This document shows, one piece after another, positions 19,021-27,976 of a stretch of DNA of 64,000 nucleotides. A program made the translations under genes and the position numbers. Within the stretch, counting starts at the first letter, position 1, and each line of letters opens with the position of its first letter. Origin of the DNA: Cytobacillus sp. NCCP-133 (GTDB lineage Bacteria; Bacillota; Bacilli; Bacillales; Cytobacillaceae); the NCBI RefSeq assembly GCF_026011715.1, contig NZ_BRVM01000001.1, positions 653,021 through 717,020 on the forward strand, in the 5' to 3' direction. The notes under the pieces were generated by a model. That model made no database searches. It saw only the letters and a list, made by a program, of their open reading frames with translations, and had not been told where the DNA came from.

Positions 19021-19828
19021 AATCCAAAGCCTCCCCCGAAGCAAGAGATTCTTCCATTTCTCTCCGTTCTTCTGACGACAAGAAAGCACTTAGTTTTTCT
19101 TCTAGGATTTTAGGATTCTGGCCTGATTGAACTCCGATAACCCCTTCGATACTAATCTCTTTATAGAATATTTCTTTCTCAGTCTTTAAAGCCAGCTTGG
19201 CAGCCATTGGCAAGAACACCAGATTAGCCAGCAGCGAGCCATATAATGTGGTAAGAAGCGCAATTGCCATATTAGGGCCAAGAGAGGCAGGATCATTCAG
19301 GTTTTTCAGCATTAAGACAAGCCCGATAAGCGTTCCGATCATCCCCCAGGCCGGCGCATACTCCCCTGCTCTTTCAAAAATGCTTCTGCCTTTTCGATGC
19401 CTTTCTTCCATGGCTGTAATTTCTGCATTCATAATATCAGTTATGACATCTGGCTCAATTCCATCCACCGCAAGGTAAATGCCTTTCCGAATAAAAGCAT
19501 CATCTACTTTTTCCACTTCAGCTTCAAGCGATAAAAGACCTTCTCTGCGGGCGCGGTCTGAGAGATTTACGAATATCCCGATCAGCCTGCCAATGCTTTG
19601 TTCATCACTGGAGAAAACTTGCTTAATGACAGTGGGCATATGCTTTATATCTTTCAACGGAAAACTTACAAGCAAACCTGCTATTAGCCCTCCAAGAACA
19701 ATCAGCATTGAAGATAAATCAATAAATGAAAAGAAACCCTTCGTTCCCCCGTTTGACATAATTCCAAAGATCAGCATTGCCAAACCAATCAGCAGCCCCA
19801 CTGGTGTTAAAAAATCAAACTTCCTCAT
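19010..19828 (-). CDS. motP: Flagellar stator protein MotP (MotA family)
   Basis: The membrane stator subunit of 272 residues with four membrane helices: about 6-25, 33-54, 148-170 and 180-202. The MotA/TolQ/ExbB core is visible as [20 protein letters not shown] and [20 protein letters not shown]. The charged cytoplasmic loop (about 60-145) would contact FliG. It partners MotS, whose gene overlaps its 3' end. It lies downstream of ccpA with a stem-loop between, as in B. subtilis ccpA-motP-motS. Confidence 0.93.
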   Translation of the reverse strand: MRKFDFLTPVGLLIGLAMLIFGIMSNGGTKGFFSFIDLSSMLIVLGGLIAGLLVSFPLKDIKHMPTVIKQVFSSDEQSIGRLIGIFVNLSDRARREGLLSLEAEVEKVDDAFIRKGIYLAVDGIEPDVITDIMNAEITAMEERHRKGRSIFERAGEYAPAWGMIGTLIGLVLMLKNLNDPASLGPNMAIALLTTLYGSLLANLVFLPMAAKLALKTEKEIFYKEISIEGVIGVQSGQNPKILEEKLSAFLSSEERREMEESLASGEALDYEA

Positions 19829-19914
19829 TTTCTCTCTCCCTGATCAAACGCATTTGCCAAGACTTCTGTTATATATAGCCCGGCAAGAATGCTGATAAAG
19901 TAATGAAATGGCAG

Positions 19915-19955
19915 AAAGAAACGCCTTTCCATTATGTTAGCAAGGCGTTTTTTTC
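19915..19955 (-). terminator. Stem-loop between ccpA and motP (terminator/attenuator)
   Basis: AACGCCTT(14-base loop)AAGGCGTT with T-rich flanks on both strands lies in the 187-base gap. On the minus strand it would end most ccpA transcripts and limit read-through into motPS. Confidence 0.75.
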
Positions 19956-20015
19956 TGCCCTTAGTCTAGCTGCAGCGCATGGCGCCTCCACTTTTCTATT
20001 ATATCGGCATTTTTA

Positions 20016-21014
20016 TTATTTTGTTGAGTCTCGTTCTTCAATTCGGTGGGGAAGCACTACAATATGTTCATCTACGGATTCTTTGTTCATTAATTTGGTA
20101 AGCAAGCGCATGGCAACGGCTCCGATGTCGTATAATGGCTGCACGACAGAAGTCAGCTGAGGGCGGACCATCAATGCCAGGCGCGTATTATCGGAGCTGA
20201 TGACTTCAAAGTCTTCCGGAATTTTATAGCCTTTATCCTCGGCTCCATGGACAATGCCAAGCGCCATTTCATCGGATCCTGCAAAAATGGCTGACGGGCG
20301 CGGATTCGCTTCCAATAGCTTTTCAAAAGCCTCCATTCCTGAATCGTACGTATAATCTCCTTCTACAACTAATCCTTCGCGATATGAAACCTCAGCTTCA
20401 ACCAATGCACGCTTATAGCCAGCAAGCTTCTTTTCTTTATTGATTGGCTCACGCAACGGCCCCACAACTAGTGCAACTTCTTTGTGGCCTTTTTCAATAA
20501 ATGATTCGGTCACATCGAATGCTGCCTGTTCGTAATCAATATTTACAGATGGAATTTTGCCTGACTCCTCAATGGAACCTGCCAGAACAATTGGAACCGG
20601 TGACTTTTCAAATTCCTCAACATGCTCTGATGTAATATTGCCGCCCATGAAAACAATCCCGTCGACCTGCTTTCCAAGCATGGTATTAAGAAGGTGCAGC
20701 TCTTTCTCCACATTTTGGTCAGAGTTGCTCAAAATGATATTATATTTATACATTGTCGCAATGTCTTCAATTCCCCTTGCCAGCTCAGCAAAAAAGGTGC
20801 TTGAGATATCAGGAATAATCACTCCGACAGTTGTCGTCCTTTTACTGGCAAGTCCGCGCGCTACAGCGTTCGGGCGGTATCCAAGCCGATCGATTACTTC
20901 CATTACTTTTTTTCTTGTTGCGGGTTTTACATTCGGATTTCCATTTACAACACGAGAAACCGTTGCCATAGAAACATTCGCTTCCCTTGCTACATCATAT
21001 ATTGTTATGTTCAT
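20016..21014 (-). CDS. ccpA: Catabolite control protein A
   Basis: The LacI/GalR-family master regulator of carbon catabolite repression, which binds cre sites with HPr-Ser46-P. The 332 residues begin with the DNA-binding domain ([20 protein letters not shown], hinge helix [11 protein letters not shown] at about 50-60). The periplasmic-binding-like core includes [18 protein letters not shown] and [15 protein letters not shown] chose ATG 21014 because AAGGAG lies eight bases upstream. The alternative GTG three codons earlier overlaps that site. A likely target, the acsA-acuA cre, is in this window. Confidence 0.97.
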   Translation of the reverse strand: MNITIYDVAREANVSMATVSRVVNGNPNVKPATRKKVMEVIDRLGYRPNAVARGLASKRTTTVGVIIPDISSTFFAELARGIEDIATMYKYNIILSNSDQNVEKELHLLNTMLGKQVDGIVFMGGNITSEHVEEFEKSPVPIVLAGSIEESGKIPSVNIDYEQAAFDVTESFIEKGHKEVALVVGPLREPINKEKKLAGYKRALVEAEVSYREGLVVEGDYTYDSGMEAFEKLLEANPRPSAIFAGSDEMALGIVHGAEDKGYKIPEDFEVISSDNTRLALMVRPQLTSVVQPLYDIGAVAMRLLTKLMNKESVDEHIVVLPHRIEERDSTK

Positions 21015-21173
21015 TTTAGTCACTCCTTCTTCATCTAGCGGTCACTTCTATTACTTTCTATTTTACAGCAACACTAGATAACCTACTCATTTTTTATCCT
21101 GTTTTGTGATTGGATACACCTGTTCAATTATGTATACAATCATACGACAGTCCAGGAATTGCCGCAATCTCAA

Positions 21174-21241
21174 GGCTTGTATTTTTTGAAAAAATCTTTT
21201 TTCAAAAAATACAAGCCTTCTGCTAATGAGCAGAAGGCTTA
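21174..21241 (-). terminator. Two overlapping hairpins after aroA
   Basis: Reading the minus strand from aroA, a first stem AAGCCTTCTGC/GCAGAAGGCTT (21213-21241) is followed by GTATTTTTTG. Its last five stem bases (21213-21217) are also the first part of a second, perfect 21-bp inverted repeat (21174-21194 with 21197-21217). The first is a plausible aroA terminator. The two stems cannot form together. Confidence 0.75.
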
Positions 21242-21252
21242 TGTTAATTAAT

Positions 21253-22329
21253 TTATACTCTTAGTAAAGCAGAGGACTGAAGCTCAGCCATAAAATGATC
21301 AAACTGATTTAAATCCATTTGCTGGGCTGAATCTGAGAGAGCAACAGCTGGATCCGGATGCACTTCTGCCATTACGCCGTCTGCTCCAATAGCTAGTGCA
21401 GCCTTAGCAGCAGGCAGGAGCAGGTCTCTGCGTCCTGTTGAATGTGTTACATCAACGAGAACAGGCAAATGTGTTTCCTGTTTCAGGATTGGCACTGCAG
21501 AGATATCCAGCGTGTTTCTTGTTGCACGCTCGTATGTGCGGATTCCGCGCTCGCACAGGATGATTTGGCCATTGCCCTGAGACATGATGTACTCGGCTGC
21601 ATTGATGAATTCTTCGATTGTTGCTGCAATGCCCCGTTTTAAAAGTACTGGCTTGTTCACAGCACCAGCTGCTTTTAAAAGTTCAAAGTTTTGCATATTC
21701 CGTGCACCGATTTGAATCACATCAATATAATCAACAGCTGTTTCAATATCATTTGGGCTTACAATTTCAGAGATTACCGCCAAATCATATTCGTCTGCCA
21801 CTCTTTTTAAAATTTTCAGTCCTTCAAGACCAAGACCCTGGAAATCATATGGAGATGTTCTAGGCTTATATGCTCCGCCACGAAGCAGCTTAAGGCCTTT
21901 TGCTTTAACAGCCTCGGCAACTGTCGCCACCTGTTCATAAGACTCAACCGCACATGGGCCAAATACCAGATGAGGGTTGCCATCTCCCACTTTTTCTCCT
22001 TTAAGGTCAACAATTGTATTCTCAGGCTTCTTCTTTCTGGATACAAGAAGCGCTTTTCTATGATCGTCTTTTTGCAGTTCTAGGCCTGCTTTGAAAATCT
22101 CTTTGAACATATGCTCAATTGTTGAGTTTTCAAATGGACCGTCATTATGTTCTTTAATCAAGTCCAGCATTTTGCGTTCACGGACAGGATCATAACGATA
22201 AACCCCTTGTGTTTCCTTTACTCTTCCGATTTCTTGAACAAGTTCTGCTCTTTCGTTGATTAAGGATAGCAGCTGCAGATTCAGCTCATCTACTCGATCT
22301 CGCAGTTTATCTAGCTCATTATTGCTCAT
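21253..22329 (-). CDS. aroA: Chorismate mutase / 3-deoxy-7-phosphoheptulonate synthase (AroA)
   Basis: A bifunctional entry enzyme of the shikimate pathway. The N-terminal AroQ-type chorismate mutase domain (about 1-85: [31 protein letters not shown]-like) acts as the feedback sensor. The C-terminal DAHP synthase domain (about 100-355) condenses PEP and erythrose 4-phosphate. It shows [41 protein letters not shown] and [12 protein letters not shown] start at 22329, with AAGGAAGGGACAGG upstream, giving 358 residues as in B. subtilis AroA. A longer upstream reading lacks a ribosome site. Confidence 0.95.
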   Translation of the reverse strand: MSNNELDKLRDRVDELNLQLLSLINERAELVQEIGRVKETQGVYRYDPVRERKMLDLIKEHNDGPFENSTIEHMFKEIFKAGLELQKDDHRKALLVSRKKKPENTIVDLKGEKVGDGNPHLVFGPCAVESYEQVATVAEAVKAKGLKLLRGGAYKPRTSPYDFQGLGLEGLKILKRVADEYDLAVISEIVSPNDIETAVDYIDVIQIGARNMQNFELLKAAGAVNKPVLLKRGIAATIEEFINAAEYIMSQGNGQIILCERGIRTYERATRNTLDISAVPILKQETHLPVLVDVTHSTGRRDLLLPAAKAALAIGADGVMAEVHPDPAVALSDSAQQMDLNQFDHFMAELQSSALLRV

Positions 22330-22592
22330 TTCCTGTCCCTTCCTTTCAAATCTTAATTTAGAGCCGTCTGATAAGAAACATGAGCGAATATAGTTTATCA
22401 TTCGCCAAGTTAAACATTTCCATTCTTTCTCTTTTACGGCATCTGGATTTGTGATACATTTTTTATAATTAGGGTTATTATATATGAATTATTCAAACAT
22501 GTCACGAAAAAAATCTTTATTAATTAAACGCTTTTAAGTAATAAAGCATTTTAACGCCATTTTTTGACTAAAAATAAAGAAGGTGTATTGCT

Positions 22593-24782
22593 TTGGATAA
22601 ACAAAAAAAGCTCTTTGCACTGGATATCGGTACGCGTTCTGTCGTTGGAATAATTCTCGAAGAACATAAGGGCCAGTATCATGCTGAAGACATTGTCGTA
22701 AAGGAGCATACTGAAAGGGCGATGCTTGACGGCCAGATCCATGATGTTTTAGCTGTTTCTAAAATTATAACAGAAATAAAGGATGAGCTTGAAATAAAGC
22801 ATGGTCCTTTAAAAAAGGTTTGCGTAGCTGCTGCAGGAAGAGCGCTAAAGACAGAAAGGGCAAAGGCTTCCATAAATTTCAAGGGTAAACCGATGATGCA
22901 AAAAGAAGATATTCTCCATCTTGAACTCAGCGCTGTTCAGCAGGCACAGGCAATGGTTGCCGACAAACATGAGCTTGAAAAAAGCTATTATTATTATTGT
23001 GTAGGTTATTCAGTCCTTTATTATCGCCTGGATGGAGAAGAAATCGGAAATCTGATTGATCAGCAGGGTGACGAAGCTTCAGTGGAAATTATCGCTACCT
23101 TTTTGCCGAAGGTTGTAGTGGAATCACTCATTTCTGCTCTCCAAAGAGCAAAACTGGAGATGGAAGCACTAACCCTTGAGCCCATAGCAGCAATTAATGT
23201 GCTTATTCCGCCATCCATGAGGCGATTAAATGTGGCTCTTGTAGATGTTGGAGCCGGCACCTCCGATATTGCCATTACAGATATGGGCACTGTTATTGCA
23301 TATGGGATGGTGCCAATAGCTGGCGATGAAGTGACAGAGGCAATCAGCGATCAGCTGCTTTTGGATTTTCCATTAGCTGAAAAAGCCAAAAGAGATCTGC
23401 TAATCAATAATAGCATTAAAGTAACTGATATTCTTGGATTTGAAACAGAGATTGGAAAAGACGAATTGATTACCCAAATCTCACCTGTATTAGACCGGCT
23501 GGCAGATGCCATCTGCCATGAGATTTTGAACCTGAATAACAGAGCTCCAAAAGCGGTTATGCTTGTTGGCGGAGGAAGCTTAACGCCAGAGTTGCCTGAA
23601 AAAATCGCCAGTAAGCTAAGCCTGCCGGAAAATAGGGTTGCTATCCGGGGGATTGAAGCCATAAATGGACTCACAGTCTCCCGCACGATCGATAAGGGAC
23701 CCGAATTGGTTACACCAATAGGCATTGCCATTGCAGCAAAGAAATCACCTGTGCAATATTGCACCGTCTATGTGAATGAACAGCCTGTCCGCCTTTTTGA
23801 AGTAAAAAAGCTGACAGTGGGTGATTGCCTCCTTGCTTCCGGCACCAAAATGAAAAATTTATACGGCAAGCCCGGCCTAGCCATAATCGTTCAGTTAAAT
23901 GGACAAAACATAACAATCCCTGGAAGCCACGGAGAAGCTCCCATAATCATAAAAAATGGAAGCCCAAGTGCATTGGATGAAAAAGTTGCATCAGGAGATG
24001 TCATAACCGTGGAGAGAGGCAGGGATGGACAGCCGGCAGAAGTAAGAATGGGCGATTTAATTGATGACATACCTGCCAAAACGATCACCATTAATAACAA
24101 GGTCTACCCCATTAAAGCTAAACTTACTTTCAATGAAAAGCCAGCAGCAACAAATCAAATTCTAAGTGACCATGATCGGATTGGATGCAGAATACCGGAA
24201 ACAGCTGCAGAAGTTCTCCACGCCTTAGGATTGAATGACCTCTTGAAGGAGCTAAAGCCTTTTCGGATTAATATGAATGGAAAGGAGACTTTTCTTCCCC
24301 GTGTTTCAGGGAAGATATTTCGAAACGGCATTGAAATAAAACCCCATAACATGATAGAGCACGGGGACAATCTTATAATTGAAAGGAGAAAAGCACCAAC
24401 TCTCATAGAAATCGCTGAATTAAAACAGCTGATGCTAATTCAAAAAATCCCTGTTATGTTTAATGGTAAAAGGATCGAGCTTTCTAGGACCGTTACCGAA
24501 GTTCATAGAGCAGGAAAAGCCTTATTTGAGACTGATACCATCTATGATGGCGATGTACTGACTGTTACCCATAAAAAGCTTGGCCCTTTTATGTTCCAGG
24601 ATTTATTCGGCATTGTGGAAATTGACATGCCTAAAGACTCAGCAGGAACATTCCTCTTATTAAAAAACGGAGAAAAAACAACTTTTTATGAACCAATCGA
24701 GCCTGGAGACGATTTAAAAATCGTTTGGCCTGCAATAAATAAAAAAATTCCTAATATGGATCTTTCATCTGAAAATAAATAA
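22593..24782 (+). CDS. FtsA-like actin-fold protein with a long repeated C-terminal region
   Basis: A 729-residue protein of unknown role. Residues about 1-390 resemble FtsA/PilM actin-like ATPases. They show LFALDIGTRSVVGII (phosphate 1), the SHS2-like insert (about 60-175), VALVDVGAGTSDIAI (phosphate 2, about 210-224) and MLVGGGSLTPEL (adenosine, about 322-333). The tail from about 395 to 725 has about five related units of the form hydrophobic-NG..(about 20)..GD-hydrophobic, such as VQLNGQNITI..GDVITVE, FRINMNGKET..GDNLIIE, VMFNGKRIEL..GDVLTVT and LLLKNGEK..GDDLKIV. The start is TTG 22593 after AGAAGGTG. It is a separate paralogue-like gene, not the dcw-cluster ftsA, and a membrane-binding FtsA tail helix is not evident. 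Confidence 0.8.
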   Translation: MDKQKKLFALDIGTRSVVGIILEEHKGQYHAEDIVVKEHTERAMLDGQIHDVLAVSKIITEIKDELEIKHGPLKKVCVAAAGRALKTERAKASINFKGKPMMQKEDILHLELSAVQQAQAMVADKHELEKSYYYYCVGYSVLYYRLDGEEIGNLIDQQGDEASVEIIATFLPKVVVESLISALQRAKLEMEALTLEPIAAINVLIPPSMRRLNVALVDVGAGTSDIAITDMGTVIAYGMVPIAGDEVTEAISDQLLLDFPLAEKAKRDLLINNSIKVTDILGFETEIGKDELITQISPVLDRLADAICHEILNLNNRAPKAVMLVGGGSLTPELPEKIASKLSLPENRVAIRGIEAINGLTVSRTIDKGPELVTPIGIAIAAKKSPVQYCTVYVNEQPVRLFEVKKLTVGDCLLASGTKMKNLYGKPGLAIIVQLNGQNITIPGSHGEAPIIIKNGSPSALDEKVASGDVITVERGRDGQPAEVRMGDLIDDIPAKTITINNKVYPIKAKLTFNEKPAATNQILSDHDRIGCRIPETAAEVLHALGLNDLLKELKPFRINMNGKETFLPRVSGKIFRNGIEIKPHNMIEHGDNLIIERRKAPTLIEIAELKQLMLIQKIPVMFNGKRIELSRTVTEVHRAGKALFETDTIYDGDVLTVTHKKLGPFMFQDLFGIVEIDMPKDSAGTFLLLKNGEKTTFYEPIEPGDDLKIVWPAINKKIPNMDLSSENK

Positions 24783-24803
24783 AACATCCGGAATCCGGAA
24801 GTT

Positions 24804-25133
24804 TTATTTATTTTCCTCTAAAGCTTGTTTCAAGGAGTCGTATGTAATATTCCAATGAGAAGCGTGCCACGCTATATCTCCGTTGTTGAACAATATAACC
24901 TGGGGTGATTCGTGTTTTATATGGAAAGTCTCTGCAATATGATTAGAAAGAGGACGATCCTCCTGAACAACCAAATAGGTGGCATTCACTTCTTTATGTT
25001 CATTTACAAAGCTTTCATATTCACCATAAGCTGCGCCGCTGACAGGGCATGTTGAACTGTGCTTTAATAACAGCAGCTGATCTCCTGACTTTACAGCTTG
25101 ATCGAATGCTTCATTGCTATCGAATTTCTTCAC
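24804..25133 (-). CDS. brxC: Monothiol bacilliredoxin BrxC (YtxJ)
   Basis: A thioredoxin-fold protein of 109 residues with the single redox cysteine C29 in HSSTCPVSGAAYGEY (C-P-V-S). This is the monothiol bacilliredoxin motif used to remove bacillithiol from proteins. A cis-Pro region (HESPQVILFNNG, about 80-91) is also seen. I start at GTG 25133 because GGGAGG lies seven bases upstream and the length then equals YtxJ. A longer upstream reading runs into the repeat and is not credible. It is the last gene of ytxG-ytxH-ytxJ, but a repeat of about 250 bp now separates it from ytxH, so co-transcription is uncertain. Confidence 0.9.
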   Translation of the reverse strand: MKKFDSNEAFDQAVKSGDQLLLLKHSSTCPVSGAAYGEYESFVNEHKEVNATYLVVQEDRPLSNHIAETFHIKHESPQVILFNNGDIAWHASHWNITYDSLKQALEENK

Positions 25134-25156
25134 CTTCTTACCTCCCTTAAATAGAT

Positions 25157-25403
25157 AAGCGCAGGTGCCTCGATCACCCCTGACTAGCACAAGACGAGCC
25201 TCACAGGAAGGCGCTTTTTGCCTTTCAGTGAAGATTGCTCGAAATGTTAAGGCGACTGCATAGTGAGACAGGCGTAAGACGCTTCCCGTAAGAAGGTGTT
25301 GTTCCTTCTGAAAGGAAATGGCTTATGACCCGAGTCCCTAGGAGCCGCAACTGGGCATGCTTGTGCCCTCAAGGGGGGAGGTGCCGGAGCTAGCCAATTA
25401 TCG
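25157..25403 (+). repeat. Modular hairpin repeat, copy E (about 247 bp)
   Basis: Left end AAGCGCAGGTGCCTCGATCA, then the GACTAGCACAAGACGAGCCTC module with a GGAAGGCGC/TGCCTTTC hairpin and GATTGCTCGAAATGT. The GCAGAC hairpin of copies B, C and I is missing. Next come GGCGTAAGACGCTTCCCG, the AGAAGG/CCTTCT hairpin, GGCTTATGACC, GAGTCCCTAGGAGCCGCAACT and the right end GGAGGTGCCGGAGCTAGCCAATTATCG. It lies between ytxH and brxC, starting 24 bases upstream of the brxC start codon, opposite to the direction of those genes. Confidence 0.83.
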
Positions 25404-25485
25404 AATTTCCAAGAGAAACTGTTTAATCAAAAAAATTTACGGTGAAGTAATCGTATCACTTCACCGTTCTGAAAACAAATATGGA

Positions 25486-26004
25486 TTAATTATACTTTTG
25501 CTCAGTTTCGTCAAAAGCCTTTTTCGTTTCTTCAAGCTTCATTTGAATTTCGGCATCATTCACTGGCGCATTGCCTTCTGTCTGAAATGACTTGTCATTG
25601 ATGGCTTCAGGAGCTGATTCCAGTTCGCCTGCTGCCGATTCATTTGCAGCTTGTTCATTCGCATTTTTCCCTTCCTTCATGCTTTTCACTTTGTTGACGA
25701 GTTCGTTGGACTGCTTTGAGACGGTTTGTGTTATTGCATTTGTTTTTTCCTTTGCCACATTTGCAAACTCAGTTCCTTTTGTCATTGCTGTTTCACGGAA
25801 CTGGCCAGACTTTACTTTTAATAAAGATGCCTTCTCATTTAAATCGTTTTGAAGCTCTTTGCCGGATTTAGGAGCAAGAAACAGGGCAGTGGCAGCGCCA
25901 ACCATACCGCCAATTAAAGCCCCGATCATAAAATCTTTTGCATTGATATTTTCCTCTGATTTTGATTGGTTTCCATCAAACTGATTACGGTCCTGGTTAT
26001 TCAT
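25486..26004 (-). CDS. ytxH: YtxH-family general stress protein
   Basis: A 172-residue small membrane-associated protein. A glycine-rich hydrophobic segment, FMIGALIGGMVGAATALFLA (about 25-44), is followed by PKSGKELQNDL, the YtxH/gas vesicle GvpP-like signature. The rest is a long charged, helical, low-complexity tail. Molecular function is unknown; the B. subtilis gene belongs to the sigma-B general stress regulon. I start at 26004 with GAGGAGG upstream, 22 bases after ytxG ends. Upstream in-frame codons overlap ytxG and lack a ribosome site. Confidence 0.88.
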   Translation of the reverse strand: MNNQDRNQFDGNQSKSEENINAKDFMIGALIGGMVGAATALFLAPKSGKELQNDLNEKASLLKVKSGQFRETAMTKGTEFANVAKEKTNAITQTVSKQSNELVNKVKSMKEGKNANEQAANESAAGELESAPEAINDKSFQTEGNAPVNDAEIQMKLEETKKAFDETEQKYN

Positions 26005-26026
26005 TCTCCATTTTCCTCCTCGAATT

Positions 26027-26521
26027 CTAGAATCTTGCTCTTTCTCTTTGGCGTTCTGGCGGAAGTATTTTTTTCTCATCGACATTGTACTGATAAGGGT
26101 TTTCTTTTCTCATTTTCCACTTATCTTTAATTTCGAGAAGAACGTTGCTCCACTGTACCACTTGGGAGATTTTATCTTTATTCTGTTCAAGCTGTGTGTT
26201 TACAGAAGATGTGATTTTCTGAATCGATCCGTTAAACTTGCGGACAGAGTCCCCAACTTCTTTTACTGCTGTTACTACACTGTTAAGGTTTTCAGACTTT
26301 TGCTGAATATCAGTTGCCAGTGTATTAGTCTTATGAAGCAGGACAGTCGTTTCCTTTGTTACTCCGTCTAATTGCTTTTCAAGGCCTGCTAGTGTATGTG
26401 ATACGTTATCCAATGTTCCCTGCAGGGATTTTAACGTCTTAGCCAGGTAAATGACTAAAACAAGGAATGCGATAGCAATGACCGCTACACTCAAATATAA
26501 AATAATTTCCAATCCATACAC
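26027..26521 (-). CDS. ytxG: YtxG, DUF948 family membrane protein
   Basis: A 164-residue protein with one N-terminal membrane helix ([20 protein letters not shown], about 6-25). A long coiled-coil-like region of the DUF948 family follows ([20 protein letters not shown], about 42-130), then a basic tail. Function is unknown. It is first in the ytxG-ytxH-brxC stress operon and has a sigma-B type promoter 25-50 bases upstream. GGAGG precedes the ATG. Confidence 0.9.
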   Translation of the reverse strand: MYGLEIILYLSVAVIAIAFLVLVIYLAKTLKSLQGTLDNVSHTLAGLEKQLDGVTKETTVLLHKTNTLATDIQQKSENLNSVVTAVKEVGDSVRKFNGSIQKITSSVNTQLEQNKDKISQVVQWSNVLLEIKDKWKMRKENPYQYNVDEKKILPPERQRERARF

Positions 26522-26546
26522 CTCCAGTTGTCTGTATACTTACTTT

Positions 26547-26571
26547 TTACCCAGCTGCACTGCCTCTAAAC
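26547..26571 (-). promoter_or_regulatory. Sigma-B type promoter of ytxG-ytxH(-brxC)
   Basis: On the minus strand GTTTAG (26566-26571) and GGGTAA (26547-26552) are separated by 13 bases. This is close to the B. subtilis sigma-B consensus GTTTAA-N12-14-GGGTAT. It is 26 bases upstream of ytxG, whose orthologue is a known sigma-B target. Confidence 0.85.
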
Positions 26572-26621
26572 CAGGCGTACATTAATAGATTCCATTTTCG
26601 CAGCCCAATTTCCTTCAATAA

Positions 26622-26665
26622 AATGAAACTTCCAACAGTGAAGGGAGTTTTCTTCAACCCCTGTT
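26622..26665 (-). repeat. Second hairpin repeat family, copy 2C (short)
   Basis: On the minus strand the segment ends in CACTGTTGGAAGTTTCATTTT, matching the terminus of copy 2A (GCTGTTGGAAGTTTCACTTTA). It is preceded by CCCTTCACTG and CAGGGGTTGAAG, which could form an imperfect stem. It lies between the divergent ytxG and M29 aminopeptidase genes. Confidence 0.55.
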
Positions 26666-26821
26666 CAGTCAAACGTGATTTTTATTGACAATTAATACGG
26701 GATAAAATCCTAAATTCTCTTTTAGAGTAAATATTAGCACACTTGGAAATATATCAACAAAATCTAAAATTTCGGGTACAATAATAGATGTCTAAAACAT
26801 ATTTTTAGGAGGGAATAGGAA

Positions 26822-27937
26822 ATGAAAGATCCTCGTATTGGAACGCTGGCAAAAAACCTGATCAATTATTCTGTCCGGCTTCAAAAAGGCGAAAAAATCC
26901 TTATTGAAAATTTTGGGCTGCAAAGAGAATTGGTAACTGCACTTGTAAAGGAGGCCTATGAGGCTGGCGGATATCCTTTTGTTTTGTTGAAAGACCATCT
27001 GGTGGACCGTTCCTTGCTTTTAGGTGCACAAGAAGAACAGTTTAATATGATGGCTGACTTTGAAGCAAATGTAATGTCTAAGATGGATGCATACATAGGT
27101 CTCCGATCAGGCGATAATATTAACGAACATGCCGATGTGCCTGATGATAAAATGAAAATCCACGGCTTAACAATCGGCCAAAAAGTTCATAGACAAATCC
27201 GTGTACCAAAAACGAAATGGGTTGTACTTCGCTATCCAAATTCTTCTATGGCGCAATTAGCTAAAATGAGCACGGAAGCATTTGAAGACTTCTACTTTAA
27301 TGTCTGTAATTTGGACTACGGTAAAATGGACAAAGCAATGGACAACCTTGTGGAATTAATGAATAAAACCGATAAGGTCAGGATTACCGGTCCTGGTACA
27401 GATTTGTCTTTCTCCATTCAAGATATTCCTGCCATCAAATGTTCCGGACAGATGAATATTCCTGACGGAGAGGTTTATACAGCTCCAGTGCGCGATTCGG
27501 TTAGTGGGGTTATTACCTATAACACGCCATCACCATACCATGGCTTTACTTTCGAAAATGTAAAGCTTACATTCAAAGACGGCAAAATTGTTGAAGCAGA
27601 AGCAAATGACAGCGAACGCATTAACAAGATTTTTGATACGGATGAAGGGGCACGTTATATCGGTGAATTTGCCATAGGAGTTAATCCATATATTCTTCAT
27701 CCCATGCAGGATATCCTATTCGATGAAAAAATTGACGGCAGCTTCCACTTCACACCTGGCCAATGCTATGATGAAGCTTACAATGGGAATAAGTCCAACA
27801 TTCATTGGGATATGGTCAACATCCAGCGCCCCGACTACGGCGGCGGAGAAATCTATTTTGACGATGCATTAATCCGCAAAGACGGCCGATTTGTGATTCC
27901 TGAACTAGAAGCACTTAATCCGGAGAATTTGAAATAA
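26822..27937 (+). CDS. Aminopeptidase, M29 family (AmpS/PepS-like)
   Basis: A 371-residue metallo-aminopeptidase releasing N-terminal residues from peptides. It shows M29 features: the N-terminal YSVRLQKGEKILIENFG domain, the metal-ligand Glu in the VYTAPVRDSVSG region (about 221-232), GARYIGEFAIGVNPYI (about 278-293), and a late NIHWDMVNIQRPDYGGGEIY segment with the ligand His/Asp. AGGAGGGAATAGGAA precedes the ATG. It is slightly shorter than the about 410-residue AmpS. It sits between ytxG and murC, where B. subtilis has no such gene. Confidence 0.88.
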   Translation: MKDPRIGTLAKNLINYSVRLQKGEKILIENFGLQRELVTALVKEAYEAGGYPFVLLKDHLVDRSLLLGAQEEQFNMMADFEANVMSKMDAYIGLRSGDNINEHADVPDDKMKIHGLTIGQKVHRQIRVPKTKWVVLRYPNSSMAQLAKMSTEAFEDFYFNVCNLDYGKMDKAMDNLVELMNKTDKVRITGPGTDLSFSIQDIPAIKCSGQMNIPDGEVYTAPVRDSVSGVITYNTPSPYHGFTFENVKLTFKDGKIVEAEANDSERINKIFDTDEGARYIGEFAIGVNPYILHPMQDILFDEKIDGSFHFTPGQCYDEAYNGNKSNIHWDMVNIQRPDYGGGEIYFDDALIRKDGRFVIPELEALNPENLK

Positions 27938-27939
27938 GC

Positions 27940-27975
27940 AAAAAAGGATGCAGCCCAATGGCGCATCCTTTTATT
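27940..27975. terminator. Bidirectional terminator between the aminopeptidase and murC
   Basis: AAAAAGGATGC and GCATCCTTTT pair around AGCCCAATGGC, between two convergent genes. Confidence 0.8.
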
Positions 27976-27976
27976 A

